A stretch of DNA of 39,833 nucleotides from Rhodobacterales bacterium 32-67-9 (lineage in GTDB: Bacteria; Pseudomonadota; Alphaproteobacteria; Rhodobacterales; Rhodobacteraceae): the NCBI GenBank assembly GCA_002280515.1, contig NCEA01000020.1, positions 1-39,833 on the forward strand, read 5' to 3'. This document shows, in pieces, positions 7,351 through 15,147 of the stretch. Under the pieces are notes generated by a model. The model was given only the letters and a program-made list of their open reading frames with translations, was not told where the DNA came from and did not search any database. A program made the position numbers and the translations under genes. How positions within the stretch are numbered: position 1 is the first letter of the stretch; each line of letters starts with the position of its first letter.

Positions 7351-9459
7351 GTGCGGGGACAGAAGATCGCAGGCCTTGGCATGGCGTCGATCGCAGCGTT
7401 CGGCGCGATCGTGGCTTATGCCGATCCGCTTCTGAGCGACAATCCGGGGACGTTCGGGCTTCCCGGTCTCATTGATATGCCGACGGCCGAAAGTGTCCCG
7501 GAAGGGATGATCGGCGCGACAGTGTTCCGCTTCAGCGGCGGGCTGCGGGTGACGGCGACCTTCCAGGTCACCGACCGGCTTCAGGGTGCGTTCCGCTATT
7601 CGCGGGTTCCAGGCGTCTTCACCAACGGGTCGGCGCTTTACGACCGCTCCTTCGACGTCCAGTACCGGGTTCTCGACGAACGCCGGTTGCGGCCGGCGAT
7701 CGCCATCGGCCTGCGCGACTTCATCGGCACCGGCGTCTATTCCGGCGAGTACGTCGTCGCCACCAAGACGATCACCCCGCGGCTGCGCGCCACCGCCGGT
7801 CTCGGCTGGGGCCGGCTTGGCACCAATGGCGACATCGGCAGCCCGTTCGGCAGCCGGCCGGCGTTGAATATCGGGGAAGGCGGCAAGGCCAATACCGACC
7901 AGTGGTTCCGCGGCCCCGCCGCGCCGTTCCTCGGGTTTGCCTGGGACTTCAACGACAAGCTGACGCTGAAGGCGGAATATTCCTCCGACGCCTACCCGCG
8001 CGAAACCGCGGCCGGCACCTTCTCTCGCGACTCGTCGGTCAACCTCGGCTTCGACTACCACATCAACAAATCCGCGAGCGTCAGTGGCTATTACCTCTAC
8101 GGCTCGGAGGTCGGGTTGCAATTCAACCTGGCGATCGACCCGCGCAAGCCCCCGGTTCCAAGCGGGCTCGAGACCGCGCCGCTGCCGGTGCGGCCGCGCC
8201 CCTCGCCGGTAAGCGACCCCGCCGCCTGGGCCACGGACTGGACCGCCGATCCCGAAGTGCATCCCGGCGTCCAGACCGCCGTCGCCAAGGCGATGGAGAA
8301 GGACGGGATGGTGCTGGAAAGCATGGCGCTTTCGGCGACGCGCGCCGAGGTCCGGCTGCGCAACCAGAAGTACCTCGCCCAGCCGCAGGCCATCGGCCGC
8401 ACGGCGCGGATCCTGACCCGCGCGCTGCCGCCTTCGGTCGAGACGCTGGTGATCACCTCGACGGCCGAGGGCATGCCGACTTCGTCGGTCACGCTCAACC
8501 GCCGCGACGTGGAGCAACTGGAGAGCGAGGAGTCTCTGGCCCTGCTGCGCAAGGCCGAATTCAGCGACGGCATCGCCGGCGCCCACCCCGGCCTCGTGCC
8601 GACGGAGGGCGCCTATCCGCGCTTCGTCTGGTCGCTTGCCCCTTACGGAGAGGCGAGCGTCTTCGACCCGGACGACCCCTTCCGCGCCGACTTCGGCGTC
8701 GAACTGGCCGGCCGCTACGAATTCGCGCCGGGCCTGATCTTTTCAGGGACGGTGCGCAAGAAGATTGTCGGCAATCTCGACGACTCGACGCGGGTGTCAG
8801 ATTCGACGGTCTACCATGTCCGCTCCGATCTCGTGGAATATCAGAAGCAGGGCGATCCCGGCATCCATGACCTGACGCTCGCCTGGTACACCCGCCCGGC
8901 TCCGAACCTTTATGGCCGCGTCACCGTCGGTCTTCTGGAACGCATGTACGGCGGGGTCTCGGGCGAGATCCTGTGGAAGCCGGTCGACAGCCGCCTCGCC
9001 CTTGGGGTCGAGGTCAACCATGTCAAGCAGCGTGACTTCGACACGCTCTTCACCTTCCGCGACTACGAGACCACGACCGGCCACGTCTCGGCATATTACG
9101 ATTTCGGCAAGGGCTTCATGGGCCAGGTCGATGTCGGGCGCTACCTGCTCGGTGACTGGGGCGCGACCTTCACTCTCGACCGCGAATTCGCCAACGGCTG
9201 GAAGGTGGGCGCCTACGCGACCTTCACCGACCTTTCTGAGGCGGATTTCGGCGAAGGCTCGTTCGACAAGGGCGTGCGACTGACGATCCCGGTCTCATGG
9301 ACCACCGGCAAGCCCTCGACCAACAAGGTCTCGACCGTGATCAAGCCCCTGAACCGCGATGGCGGCGCCCGGCTGGATGTCGATGGCCGCCTCTACGACA
9401 CGGTCCGCAGCACCCATCAGGGCGACATGCAGATCCAGTGGGGGAGATTCTGGCGGTGA
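7351..9459 (+). CDS. YjbH-family exopolysaccharide-associated outer-membrane protein
   Basis: This is a 702-residue exported protein of the YjbH family, which works with YjbF/YjbG in surface polysaccharide or group 4 capsule production and probably forms a beta-barrel in the outer membrane. It opens with a signal peptide (MRGQKIAGLGMASIAAFGAI..AYA) followed by the family start NPGTFGLPGLIDMPTAES. The rest shows the alternating pattern and repeated aromatic residues of outer-membrane strands, for example DKLTLKAEYSSDAY and GHVSAYYDFGKGFMG. I choose the GTG at 7351 because GGAGAG sits 6-10 bases upstream. An in-frame GTG at 7321 lacks a ribosome site and would extend the signal peptide with polar residues. 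It overlaps the next gene by GTGA. Confidence 0.88.
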   Translation: MRGQKIAGLGMASIAAFGAIVAYADPLLSDNPGTFGLPGLIDMPTAESVPEGMIGATVFRFSGGLRVTATFQVTDRLQGAFRYSRVPGVFTNGSALYDRSFDVQYRVLDERRLRPAIAIGLRDFIGTGVYSGEYVVATKTITPRLRATAGLGWGRLGTNGDIGSPFGSRPALNIGEGGKANTDQWFRGPAAPFLGFAWDFNDKLTLKAEYSSDAYPRETAAGTFSRDSSVNLGFDYHINKSASVSGYYLYGSEVGLQFNLAIDPRKPPVPSGLETAPLPVRPRPSPVSDPAAWATDWTADPEVHPGVQTAVAKAMEKDGMVLESMALSATRAEVRLRNQKYLAQPQAIGRTARILTRALPPSVETLVITSTAEGMPTSSVTLNRRDVEQLESEESLALLRKAEFSDGIAGAHPGLVPTEGAYPRFVWSLAPYGEASVFDPDDPFRADFGVELAGRYEFAPGLIFSGTVRKKIVGNLDDSTRVSDSTVYHVRSDLVEYQKQGDPGIHDLTLAWYTRPAPNLYGRVTVGLLERMYGGVSGEILWKPVDSRLALGVEVNHVKQRDFDTLFTFRDYETTTGHVSAYYDFGKGFMGQVDVGRYLLGDWGATFTLDREFANGWKVGAYATFTDLSEADFGEGSFDKGVRLTIPVSWTTGKPSTNKVSTVIKPLNRDGGARLDVDGRLYDTVRSTHQGDMQIQWGRFWR

Positions 9460-10172
9460 CGTTCCGGCTGAGGCTGGCCGGCTTGGGGCTGAAGGCGCAT
9501 TTGCCATGCATCCTCCTCGGCTTGGCGCTTGCCGGCTGCGGCACCGACACATCGAAGACCGAGGGCACCTCGATCGCCGTTGGCGTCGTCAAGGGACTGG
9601 CCGCGAAGGTTCTGCCCGGCAAGTCCCGCGCGCCGGCAGCAACACCCGATCCGGAGAAACTCGCCGCGTCGGCAAAGGCCTCGTTCGCAGGCCCGATCAT
9701 CCTGGCGCAGATCGAGAAGGCCGGCCTCCTGACAGTCCTCGGCGAATATGGACGCAATGACGCCAACCGGACCTACTCGACACCGAACGAGCAGACACTG
9801 GTGCTGCGCGACGGGCTTCTGATCGCGACTCGCGGGCTGGGCAACGACCTGATGTCGTCCGAAAGCGCTGCGGCGGCGGGGCTGATCACCCATCGCCAGC
9901 CCGGCTCCGTTTCACGCGTCTATCGCTATCTCGACGGCGAGGGGATCGAACGGCCACTGCCGATGCGGTGCACCCTCACCCTGGGCCCGGCGAAGTCCTT
10001 CGATTTCTCCGGCAGCCATTACGAGACCGTGCAGATCGACGAAGCTTGCCGCTCAGACAGCGTCAAGGTCACGAACAACTACTGGGTGACAGCCGGCGGA
10101 ACCATCGCGCTGTCCCGCCAATGGATCGGCCCGGCGCTTGGCCACGTGACGATCCAGCTCGTCCGGCCCTGA
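9456..10172 (+). CDS. YjbF-family lipoprotein (GfcB/YjbF)
   Basis: This 238-residue lipoprotein is coupled to YjbH by a 4-base GTGA overlap, with GGGGAG upstream of the GTG. The signal peptide ends in a lipobox (GLALAGC), so the mature protein should start at the cysteine near residue 28. The body carries stretches typical of the YjbF/GfcB family: NRTYSTPNEQTLVLRDGLLI, TRGLGNDLMSSES, VSRVYRYLDGEG and the final WVTAGGTIALSRQWIGP. Characterised relatives are periplasmic or outer-membrane parts of polysaccharide export loci in enterobacteria. The order here is yjbH-yjbF rather than E. coli's yjbEFGH. Confidence 0.88.
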   Translation: MTFRLRLAGLGLKAHLPCILLGLALAGCGTDTSKTEGTSIAVGVVKGLAAKVLPGKSRAPAATPDPEKLAASAKASFAGPIILAQIEKAGLLTVLGEYGRNDANRTYSTPNEQTLVLRDGLLIATRGLGNDLMSSESAAAAGLITHRQPGSVSRVYRYLDGEGIERPLPMRCTLTLGPAKSFDFSGSHYETVQIDEACRSDSVKVTNNYWVTAGGTIALSRQWIGPALGHVTIQLVRP

Positions 10173-10282
10173 CCCGCTGAAGATCCGCGAATCCGAGCGA
10201 CACTTAGGCCGCTGACTGCCGGTGCGCCCATCGCGCTTCAGCGCGGCGGGGATTTCCCGTGCACCACGGCCCGAAAAAGCAC

Positions 10283-10312
10283 AAAGGCCGGGCACATCCG
10301 CGCCCGGCCTTT
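10283..10312 (-). terminator. rho-independent terminator of the small exported-protein gene
   Basis: A perfect 11-bp stem (AAAGGCCGGGC / GCCCGGCCTTT) with an 8-base loop lies 26 bases past the stop of the minus-strand gene. On the minus strand a CTTTTTC run follows a few bases later. It lies between two convergent genes and could also end the yjbHF transcript. Confidence 0.75.
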
Positions 10313-10337
10313 GCTGTATTCTGTGGTGGTCGACGGA

Positions 10338-10529
10338 TCAGGAGTCCGACGAAGCCGCCGCGATCACGCCCAGAAGCAGAAGCGCCGGAACGATCAGGCC
10401 CGCGTTGGACGAGCTGGACTCTTCGACGACGATCGGCTCAGCCTCGACAACGGGGGCCGAGTAGCCGCCGGCGAACGCGGCGCTGGCCGAAAGGGTCAGG
10501 ACGGCAGCGACGGTAGCAAGTTTCTTCAT
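10338..10529 (-). CDS. small exported Gly/Ser-rich membrane-anchored protein
   Basis: This 63-residue protein has a clear signal peptide (MKKLATVAAVLTLSASAAFA), a short acidic linker (VVEAEPIVVEESSSSN) and a second hydrophobic segment (AGLIVPALLLLGVIAAA) ending in SSDS. The mature part is only about 43 residues and would be a periplasmic peptide or a single-span membrane peptide. GGAGAA lies 7 bases before the ATG and a good terminator follows, so it appears to be an expressed monocistronic gene. Similar tiny proteins occur in Rhodobacterales. Its place beside yjbH/yjbF recalls E. coli YjbE, a small exported protein of the same system, but the similarity is of type rather than sequence. Function unknown. 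Confidence 0.7.
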   Translation of the reverse strand: MKKLATVAAVLTLSASAAFAGGYSAPVVEAEPIVVEESSSSNAGLIVPALLLLGVIAAASSDS

Positions 10530-10669
10530 GTTGGTTCTCCGCTCTTAAACCATTACAAGCCGCCGATCAGGCAGCTTCCCTTTCAAAGGAAGCACAATCC
10601 TGAGCAGAAGCAAAGAGGAATTCTGCGTTGCCGCAACAGAAACAATGACATGTTGCAGTTTGGCTATCA

Positions 10670-11293
10670 TCAGCCTGCGAAACTCTGGGAAACATAATAG
10701 TTTCCGCAATATGGCGCCTTGGCATCGAAGCCGACACCCGACCCGAGTCGCGAGACTTTCCGGTCGAGAATATTGCTCCGGTGCGCGGACGATTCCATCC
10801 AGAGGTTGACGATCGTCCGGGCCAGCGACGCGTAGCTGTGCGGCGGGATCGCCCGGCCATCGCCGCCGAGAAAGCCGCATCCCGCCGCGTCGGCGATGCG
10901 GAACGACCGGCCGTCGATCTGGAACCGCGCGATCTGGCCGATGTTCTCGGAACCGGCGCGGAAGCGCAGGCCGGAGGCTTTGAGGCGAGCGACCGGCGTC
11001 GCCTGGCCCGGCGTTTTCGAACGATGCGAAAGTCTGTGCGCCCGCGCCATCCATTTCGCGTGCTGCCCGGCGACCTTACGCAATCCGCCAGCCTCGGCGA
11101 GCGGCTGAAGGCCGGCACGGCAACGGTGATAGTTGACCTCGGCGCGAATGGCTGCGTCGACCAGCCCCTGGTCGATCCGCCCCTCGGCCCGGATCGGCGC
11201 CTGCGCGCCCGGTACGGCCGCCCGCGAACAGGCCGCCGCAGACCCCGCCGCCGTCACCAGCAGCATTCCGAAGAGCAAAGCCTTCAAGACCAT
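10670..11293 (-). CDS. CAP/SCP-domain lipoprotein
   Basis: This 207-residue secreted protein has one CAP (SCP/PR-1) domain of the bacterial YkwD type. The signal peptide ends in a lipobox-like SAAAC (cysteine at residue 22), suggesting a lipid anchor. The domain shows the usual order: NYHRCRAGLQPL, then AGQHAKWMARAHRLSH (first histidine site), GSENIGQIAR, and NLWMESSAHRSNILDRK (second histidine site), ending with GVGFDAKAPYCGNYYVSQSF. Such proteins bind lipids or glycans, but their biochemical role in alphaproteobacteria is undefined. It lies divergently from ugd and opposite in strand to yjbHF. The 140 bases between its stop and the small gene hold one 6-bp hairpin (10574-10593) and nothing else evident. 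Confidence 0.85.
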   Translation of the reverse strand: MVLKALLFGMLLVTAAGSAAACSRAAVPGAQAPIRAEGRIDQGLVDAAIRAEVNYHRCRAGLQPLAEAGGLRKVAGQHAKWMARAHRLSHRSKTPGQATPVARLKASGLRFRAGSENIGQIARFQIDGRSFRIADAAGCGFLGGDGRAIPPHSYASLARTIVNLWMESSAHRSNILDRKVSRLGSGVGFDAKAPYCGNYYVSQSFAG

Positions 11294-11466
11294 CGCGACC
11301 GTCCTTCATCCCCGGCAGATTGAGAGACAAGCCCCCCCGTCGACGCGTACTGTGCACGAAACTTTGGCAATAAGTTGGCGCAGGCCCGCCGAAGTCCCGC
11401 AGGGGCGTTGACAGTCAAACGGTGATCGTTCCATGTCGGCGCAAGATTGTGTTCGAGGACGGTTTG

Positions 11467-12771
11467 ATGAAAATTGCAATGATCGGAACCGGATATGTCG
11501 GCCTTGTCTCGGGGGTCTGTTTTTCCGATTTCGGCCACGAGGTCACTTGTGTCGACAAGGACCCGCGCAAGATCGAGATGCTGAAAAAGGGCGAGGTGCC
11601 GATCTACGAGCCGGGCCTCGACGTGCTGATGGCGAAGAACGTCGCGGCGGGGCGGCTCTCCTTCACCGGCGACCTCGGGACCGCGGTCGACGGCGCCGAC
11701 GCGGTCTTCATCGCCGTCGGCACTCCGACCCGACGCGGCGACGGCCATGCCGACCTCACCTATGTGATGGCCGCCGCCGAGGAGATCGGTCGCGCGCTGA
11801 CCGGCTACGCGGTCGTGGTGACCAAATCCACCGTCCCGGTCGGCACCAACGCGGCGGTGCGCGCGGTGATCGAGAAAGCCGCGCCGCAGGCCGACTTCGA
11901 CGTCGCCTCGAACCCGGAATTCCTGCGCGAGGGCGCGGCCATCGACGATTTCATGCGCCCCGACCGGGTCGTCGTCGGCGTGACTTCGGAGCGCGCGCAG
12001 AAGCTTATGGGCGAGATCTACCGCCCGCTCTTCCTGCGCGACTTCCCGATCCTCTACACCGATCTCGAAACCGCCGAGATGATCAAGTACGCGGCCAACG
12101 CTTTCCTCGCCACCAAGATCACCTTCATCAACGAGATCGCCCGGCTTTGCGAAAAGGTCGGGGCGGATGTGAAGCAGGTCTCGAAGGGCATGGGCCTCGA
12201 CAACCGGATCGGCAACAAGTTCCTTCACGCCGGGCCCGGCTACGGCGGCTCGTGCTTCCCGAAGGACACCTCGGCTTTGGCGCGGATCGGGCAGGAACAT
12301 GCCGCGCCGATCCAGATCGTCGAGACGGTGATCAAGGTCAACGAGGAGATCAAGCGCCGGATGGTCGAGAAGGTGACCGATCTTTGCGGCGGATCGGTGA
12401 ACGGCAAGACCGTCGCGGTCCTCGGCGTGACCTTCAAGCCCAATACCGACGACATGCGCGACGCGCCGTCGCTGACCATCGTGCCGGCGCTGGTCGGCGG
12501 TGGCGCGAGGGTGCGCGTGGTTGATCCGCAGGGCCGGCGCGAGGGCGAGAAGCTCCTGCCTGGCGTCACCTGGATGGACGATGCCTATGCTGCGGCCGAA
12601 GGGGCCGAGGTGGTGGTGATCCTGACCGAATGGAACGAGTTCCGCGCGCTCGACCTCGCCCGGCTGGCCGGGACGATGACAACGGCACGGATGGCGGACC
12701 TGAGGAACGTCTATTCGGCGAAGGACGCGCTTGGTGCGGGGTTCATCGCCTATTCCGGCGTCGGACGCTGA
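11467..12771 (+). CDS. ugd: UDP-glucose 6-dehydrogenase
   Basis: This 434-residue enzyme oxidises UDP-glucose to UDP-glucuronate, the sugar donor for acidic polysaccharides and lipid modifications. It has the N-terminal Rossmann motif MIGTGYVGLVSG (residues 5-16), the substrate segment YEPGLDVL, the central SNPEFLREGAAIDDF, and the catalytic cysteine C263 in GYGGSCFPKD. The C-terminal domain contains VLGVTFKPNTDDMRDAPS. The ATG at 11467 is chosen because the Rossmann strand begins directly after it; an in-frame GTG at 11422 would add 15 unrelated residues. A TTGACA at 11408-11413 could be a -35 element, but no convincing -10 follows. The nearby YjbH/YjbF genes suggest exopolysaccharide supply. 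GDP-mannose dehydrogenase is a less likely alternative. Confidence 0.9.
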   Translation: MKIAMIGTGYVGLVSGVCFSDFGHEVTCVDKDPRKIEMLKKGEVPIYEPGLDVLMAKNVAAGRLSFTGDLGTAVDGADAVFIAVGTPTRRGDGHADLTYVMAAAEEIGRALTGYAVVVTKSTVPVGTNAAVRAVIEKAAPQADFDVASNPEFLREGAAIDDFMRPDRVVVGVTSERAQKLMGEIYRPLFLRDFPILYTDLETAEMIKYAANAFLATKITFINEIARLCEKVGADVKQVSKGMGLDNRIGNKFLHAGPGYGGSCFPKDTSALARIGQEHAAPIQIVETVIKVNEEIKRRMVEKVTDLCGGSVNGKTVAVLGVTFKPNTDDMRDAPSLTIVPALVGGGARVRVVDPQGRREGEKLLPGVTWMDDAYAAAEGAEVVVILTEWNEFRALDLARLAGTMTTARMADLRNVYSAKDALGAGFIAYSGVGR

Positions 12772-12784
12772 GGGGCCGGGCGGG

Positions 12785-12829
12785 CCGGGGCGCTGCCCCG
12801 GACCCCGAGATATTTCCGGCAAGATGAAG
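12785..12829 (+). repeat. hairpin-plus-tail intergenic element, copy A
   Basis: A perfect 7-bp stem (CCGGGGC GCT GCCCCGG) is followed by a tail ACCCCGAGATATTTCCGG then CAAGATGAAG. It starts 14 bases after the ugd stop, in the same direction as ugd. A second copy at 32903-32954 keeps the tail nearly base for base but has a different stem sequence that still pairs perfectly. I recall closely similar elements as frequent in Rhodobacterales genomes. Function unknown. Confidence 0.75.
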
Positions 12830-12966
12830 GTGCGGCGCGCGGATTACAGTGCTGTTTAGGGCGCGTTTCTCCGCTTTCGGACGGACGTTGAAGCCGCCTG
12901 AAATGTTCGCGTCCCTGCCCGGCCGAAAGCCGCGTCATGTAAAGGGTTGGCCATGCCGCGCCCTCG

Positions 12967-13003
12967 TTTCCACTTGGTTCAAATATCCCCGCCGGAGGCA
13001 AAA
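12967..13003 (-). repeat. diverged hairpin-plus-tail element, copy C
   Basis: Read on the minus strand, right after the znuB stop, the sequence runs GCCTCCGGCGGGGATATTTG then AACCAAGTGGAAACG. It shares the GATATTT core and the spaced CAAG..GAA pattern of copy A but has only a 3-bp GCC/GGC stem. It faces copy A tail to tail across the 232-base gap between ugd and znuB; nothing else is evident in that gap. Confidence 0.5.
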
Positions 13004-13792
13004 CTAGCGCGCGCGCCGCGAGGGCATCAGGCTGAGGACGAAGATCCCGGCCGAGGCCGCGACGATCGACGGCCCCGCCGGCGTGTCGAGGCTGAGCGAG
13101 AGCCAGAGACCGGCGAAGACTGCCGCGGCACCCAGCGCCACCGCCCAGGCCGCCATCGCCTCGGGCGTGCGCGACAGGGCCCGCGCGCTCGCCGCCGGGA
13201 TGATCAGCATCGCCGCGATCAGGAGCGCGCCGACGATCTTGATCGACACCGCGACGACGAGCGCCAGCGCCAGCGTCAGCACCAGCTTCTCGCGTCTTGG
13301 ATCGATGCCAGCCGCCTGCGCCAGTTCCTCGTTCGCCGTCGCGGTCAGAAGCGGGTTCCAGCGCGAGACGAGCAGCGCAAGGACCAGCGCCGATCCGCCC
13401 CAGACCCAGACGAGGTCGGCGGCACTCACCGTCAGGACATCGCCGAAAAGATAGGCGGAAAGATCCGAGCGCACGTTCGGCAGGAACGACACCGCGACCA
13501 GCCCGAAGGCGAGCGCGGAATGCGCGAGGACGCCGAGGGCCGTATCGGCCGCCCTGCCCCGGCCGCTGAGCCCCGTCACCGCGAGCGCCATCGCCAGCGC
13601 GACGAACGCGGTGCCCGCCGCGATCGGCAGGTCGGTCGCCAGCGCCAGCGCCACGCCGAGGATCGCCGCATGCGACGTCGCGTCGCCCATATAGGCCATC
13701 CGCCGCCAGACGACGAAGGCGCCCAACGGGCCGGCCGCCAGCATCAGGCCGATGCCGGCAAGGCCGGCACGGATCAGGAAATCGTCAGGCAT
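13004..13792 (-). CDS. znuB: zinc ABC transporter permease ZnuB
   Basis: This 262-residue integral membrane protein of the ABC-3 family forms the zinc channel of the ZnuABC importer. It is hydrophobic throughout with 7-8 predicted helices. It carries the family stretches GPLGAFVVWRRMAYMGDATSHA near the N-terminus and SIKIVGALLIAAMLIIPAASA in the C-terminal half. The ATG at 13792 begins 8 bases before the znuC stop, so the genes overlap and are co-translated. A longer reading frame upstream is only the His-rich znuC tail read in another frame. It is probably repressed with zur and znuC when zinc is plentiful. Confidence 0.93.
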   Translation of the reverse strand: MPDDFLIRAGLAGIGLMLAAGPLGAFVVWRRMAYMGDATSHAAILGVALALATDLPIAAGTAFVALAMALAVTGLSGRGRAADTALGVLAHSALAFGLVAVSFLPNVRSDLSAYLFGDVLTVSAADLVWVWGGSALVLALLVSRWNPLLTATANEELAQAAGIDPRREKLVLTLALALVVAVSIKIVGALLIAAMLIIPAASARALSRTPEAMAAWAVALGAAAVFAGLWLSLSLDTPAGPSIVAASAGIFVLSLMPSRRAR

Positions 13793-14564
13793 TCTCGGCC
13801 TCGGGGCTGGGGTGGTGGACGTGATCGTGGTGATGATGGTGATGCCCCGCGCCCGGATCGTGGGCGTGATCGTGGTCGTGCCGGTAAAGCGCCAGCGCCC
13901 CGCCGGTGCCGAAGCCGAAGAGCGCGCGGTATTCCGGCGCCGCCGACACGACCTGCGGCGCGCCTTCGCAGCAGACATGACCGTTGAGGCAGATGACCCG
14001 GTCCGAGGCGCTCATGACCACGTGAAGGTCATGGCTGACCATCAGCACCGCCACCCCGGTCTCCTGCCGCACTTCCTCCAGAAGCCGGTAGAACCCGGCG
14101 ATCCCGGGCTGGTCGAGACCTTGCGTCGGCTCATCGAGGATCAGGATCTCCGGCCGCGACAGCAGCGCCCGGGCGAGAAGGACACGTTGCAACTGCCCGC
14201 CCGACAGCGCCGACATCTGCCGATCTTCGAGCCCCGGCACCCCGGTATGTTCGAGCGCCCGCGCCGCCGCCTCCGCCGGCACCCGGCGCGGCAGCGAGAG
14301 GAAGCGCGCCACCGTCATCGGCAGCGCCGCGTCGATGTGGAGCCGTTGCGGCACATAGCCGATGCCGAGGCCGACGCGGCGCGTGACCTTGCCCTCCGCC
14401 GCCCGCTCAAGACCGATCAGCGCCCGGATCAGCGTCGACTTGCCGGAGCCGTTCGGTCCGACGACGGTGACGATCTCGCCGGCGCGGATCGTGAAATCCA
14501 CGGCGGCCAACACCGTCTCGGCGCCGTGGCGGACGGTGAGCCCGCGCGCTTCGATGAGGTTCAC
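13785..14564 (-). CDS. znuC: zinc ABC transporter ATP-binding protein ZnuC with His-rich tail
   Basis: This 259-residue ATPase powers the Znu zinc importer. It has Walker A GPNGSGKST (about residues 36-44), the signature LSGGQLQRVLLARALL, Walker B ILILDEPTQGLDQ and the switch histidine in VSHDLHVV. The last 30 residues are extremely rich in histidine (HDHDHAHDPGAGHHHHHHDH), a zinc-binding tail seen in a number of ZnuC proteins that may buffer or sense zinc at the cytoplasmic face (inference). The start is a GTG overlapping the zur stop by GTGA. It heads toward znuB, giving the order zur-znuC-znuB. Confidence 0.95.
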   Translation of the reverse strand: MNLIEARGLTVRHGAETVLAAVDFTIRAGEIVTVVGPNGSGKSTLIRALIGLERAAEGKVTRRVGLGIGYVPQRLHIDAALPMTVARFLSLPRRVPAEAAARALEHTGVPGLEDRQMSALSGGQLQRVLLARALLSRPEILILDEPTQGLDQPGIAGFYRLLEEVRQETGVAVLMVSHDLHVVMSASDRVICLNGHVCCEGAPQVVSAAPEYRALFGFGTGGALALYRHDHDHAHDPGAGHHHHHHDHVHHPSPEAENA

Positions 14565-15064
14565 GCCGCCGCCTCCGCGCAGGTCGGGCAGAGACCCAGC
14601 GCCTCGACGTTCATGCGTTCGACCGAAAAGCCGATCCGCGCCGCTGCCGCCACCATCGCGCCGCGCACCGCCTCGGCCGGCGCCTCGGCCACCGCGTCGC
14701 AGGTGCGGCAGATGAAGAAAGCAGGCGAATGCGCCTCGCCAGGATGCATGCAGGCCGCGAAGGCGTTGAGGCGCCGGATGCGATGGGCAAAGCCCTGGTC
14801 GACGAGGAAGTCGAGCGCCCGGTAAGCCACCGGCGGCTGGTTGCCAAAGCCCGCTTCTGCCAGCTTTTCCAGCACCTCGTAGGCGCCGAGCGCCCGGTGC
14901 GATTCGAGCAGGATCTCCAGCGTCCGGCGCCGGACCGGGGTCAGCCGGGCGCCGGTCTCGGCGCTCAGTTCCTCGGCGCGGGCGAGGACATCGCCGGAGC
15001 AATGGGCGTGATCGTGCGCGGCGAAGGCGAGCGCGGGATCGGAGGGTTTCTGCTCGGTTCTCAT
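14561..15064 (-). CDS. zur: zinc uptake regulator Zur (Fur family)
   Basis: This 167-residue Fur-family repressor senses zinc and shuts down uptake genes. The N-terminal region has a histidine-rich lead (AAHDHAHCSG). The winged helix follows (LTPVRRRTLEILLESHRALGAYEVL ... PVAYRALDFLVDQGFAHRI). The metal-site motifs are ACMHPGEAHSPAFFICRTCDAVAE and the C-terminal LCPTC, so both the regulatory site and the structural four-cysteine zinc site look complete. The gene is divergent from znuA, and a Zur box lies in the 83-base gap, so Zur likely represses both itself with znuCB and znuA. Assignment as Zur rather than Fur or Mur rests on this context and on the CxxC pairs. Confidence 0.93.
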   Translation of the reverse strand: MRTEQKPSDPALAFAAHDHAHCSGDVLARAEELSAETGARLTPVRRRTLEILLESHRALGAYEVLEKLAEAGFGNQPPVAYRALDFLVDQGFAHRIRRLNAFAACMHPGEAHSPAFFICRTCDAVAEAPAEAVRGAMVAAAARIGFSVERMNVEALGLCPTCAEAAA

Positions 15065-15082
15065 GGACGGTCCGCAATCTGC

Positions 15083-15111
15083 TTGACATGTAATGCTATA
15101 ACATACGATAT
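15083..15111. promoter_or_regulatory. Zur operator and znuA promoter between divergent zur and znuA
   Basis: The dyad GTAATGCTATAACATAC (15090-15106) closely matches the alphaproteobacterial Zur box I recall as GTAATGTTATAACATTAC-like. On the plus strand a perfect -35 TTGACA sits at 15083-15088, and a -10-like CGATAT lies 17 bases further at 15106-15111. Bound Zur would thus cover the promoter spacer. The same site lies 26 bases before the zur start on the other strand, which fits joint repression. Confidence 0.85.
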
Positions 15112-15147
15112 CGCCTCCCGACCCGCAATCCCCGACAGGAGTCCGCC

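Noticed and set aside
11408-11437. TTGACA upstream of ugd as a promoter
   Set aside because: The -35 match is perfect, but the hexamer at the expected -10 position (CATGTC) is poor, so it is not listed as a feature.
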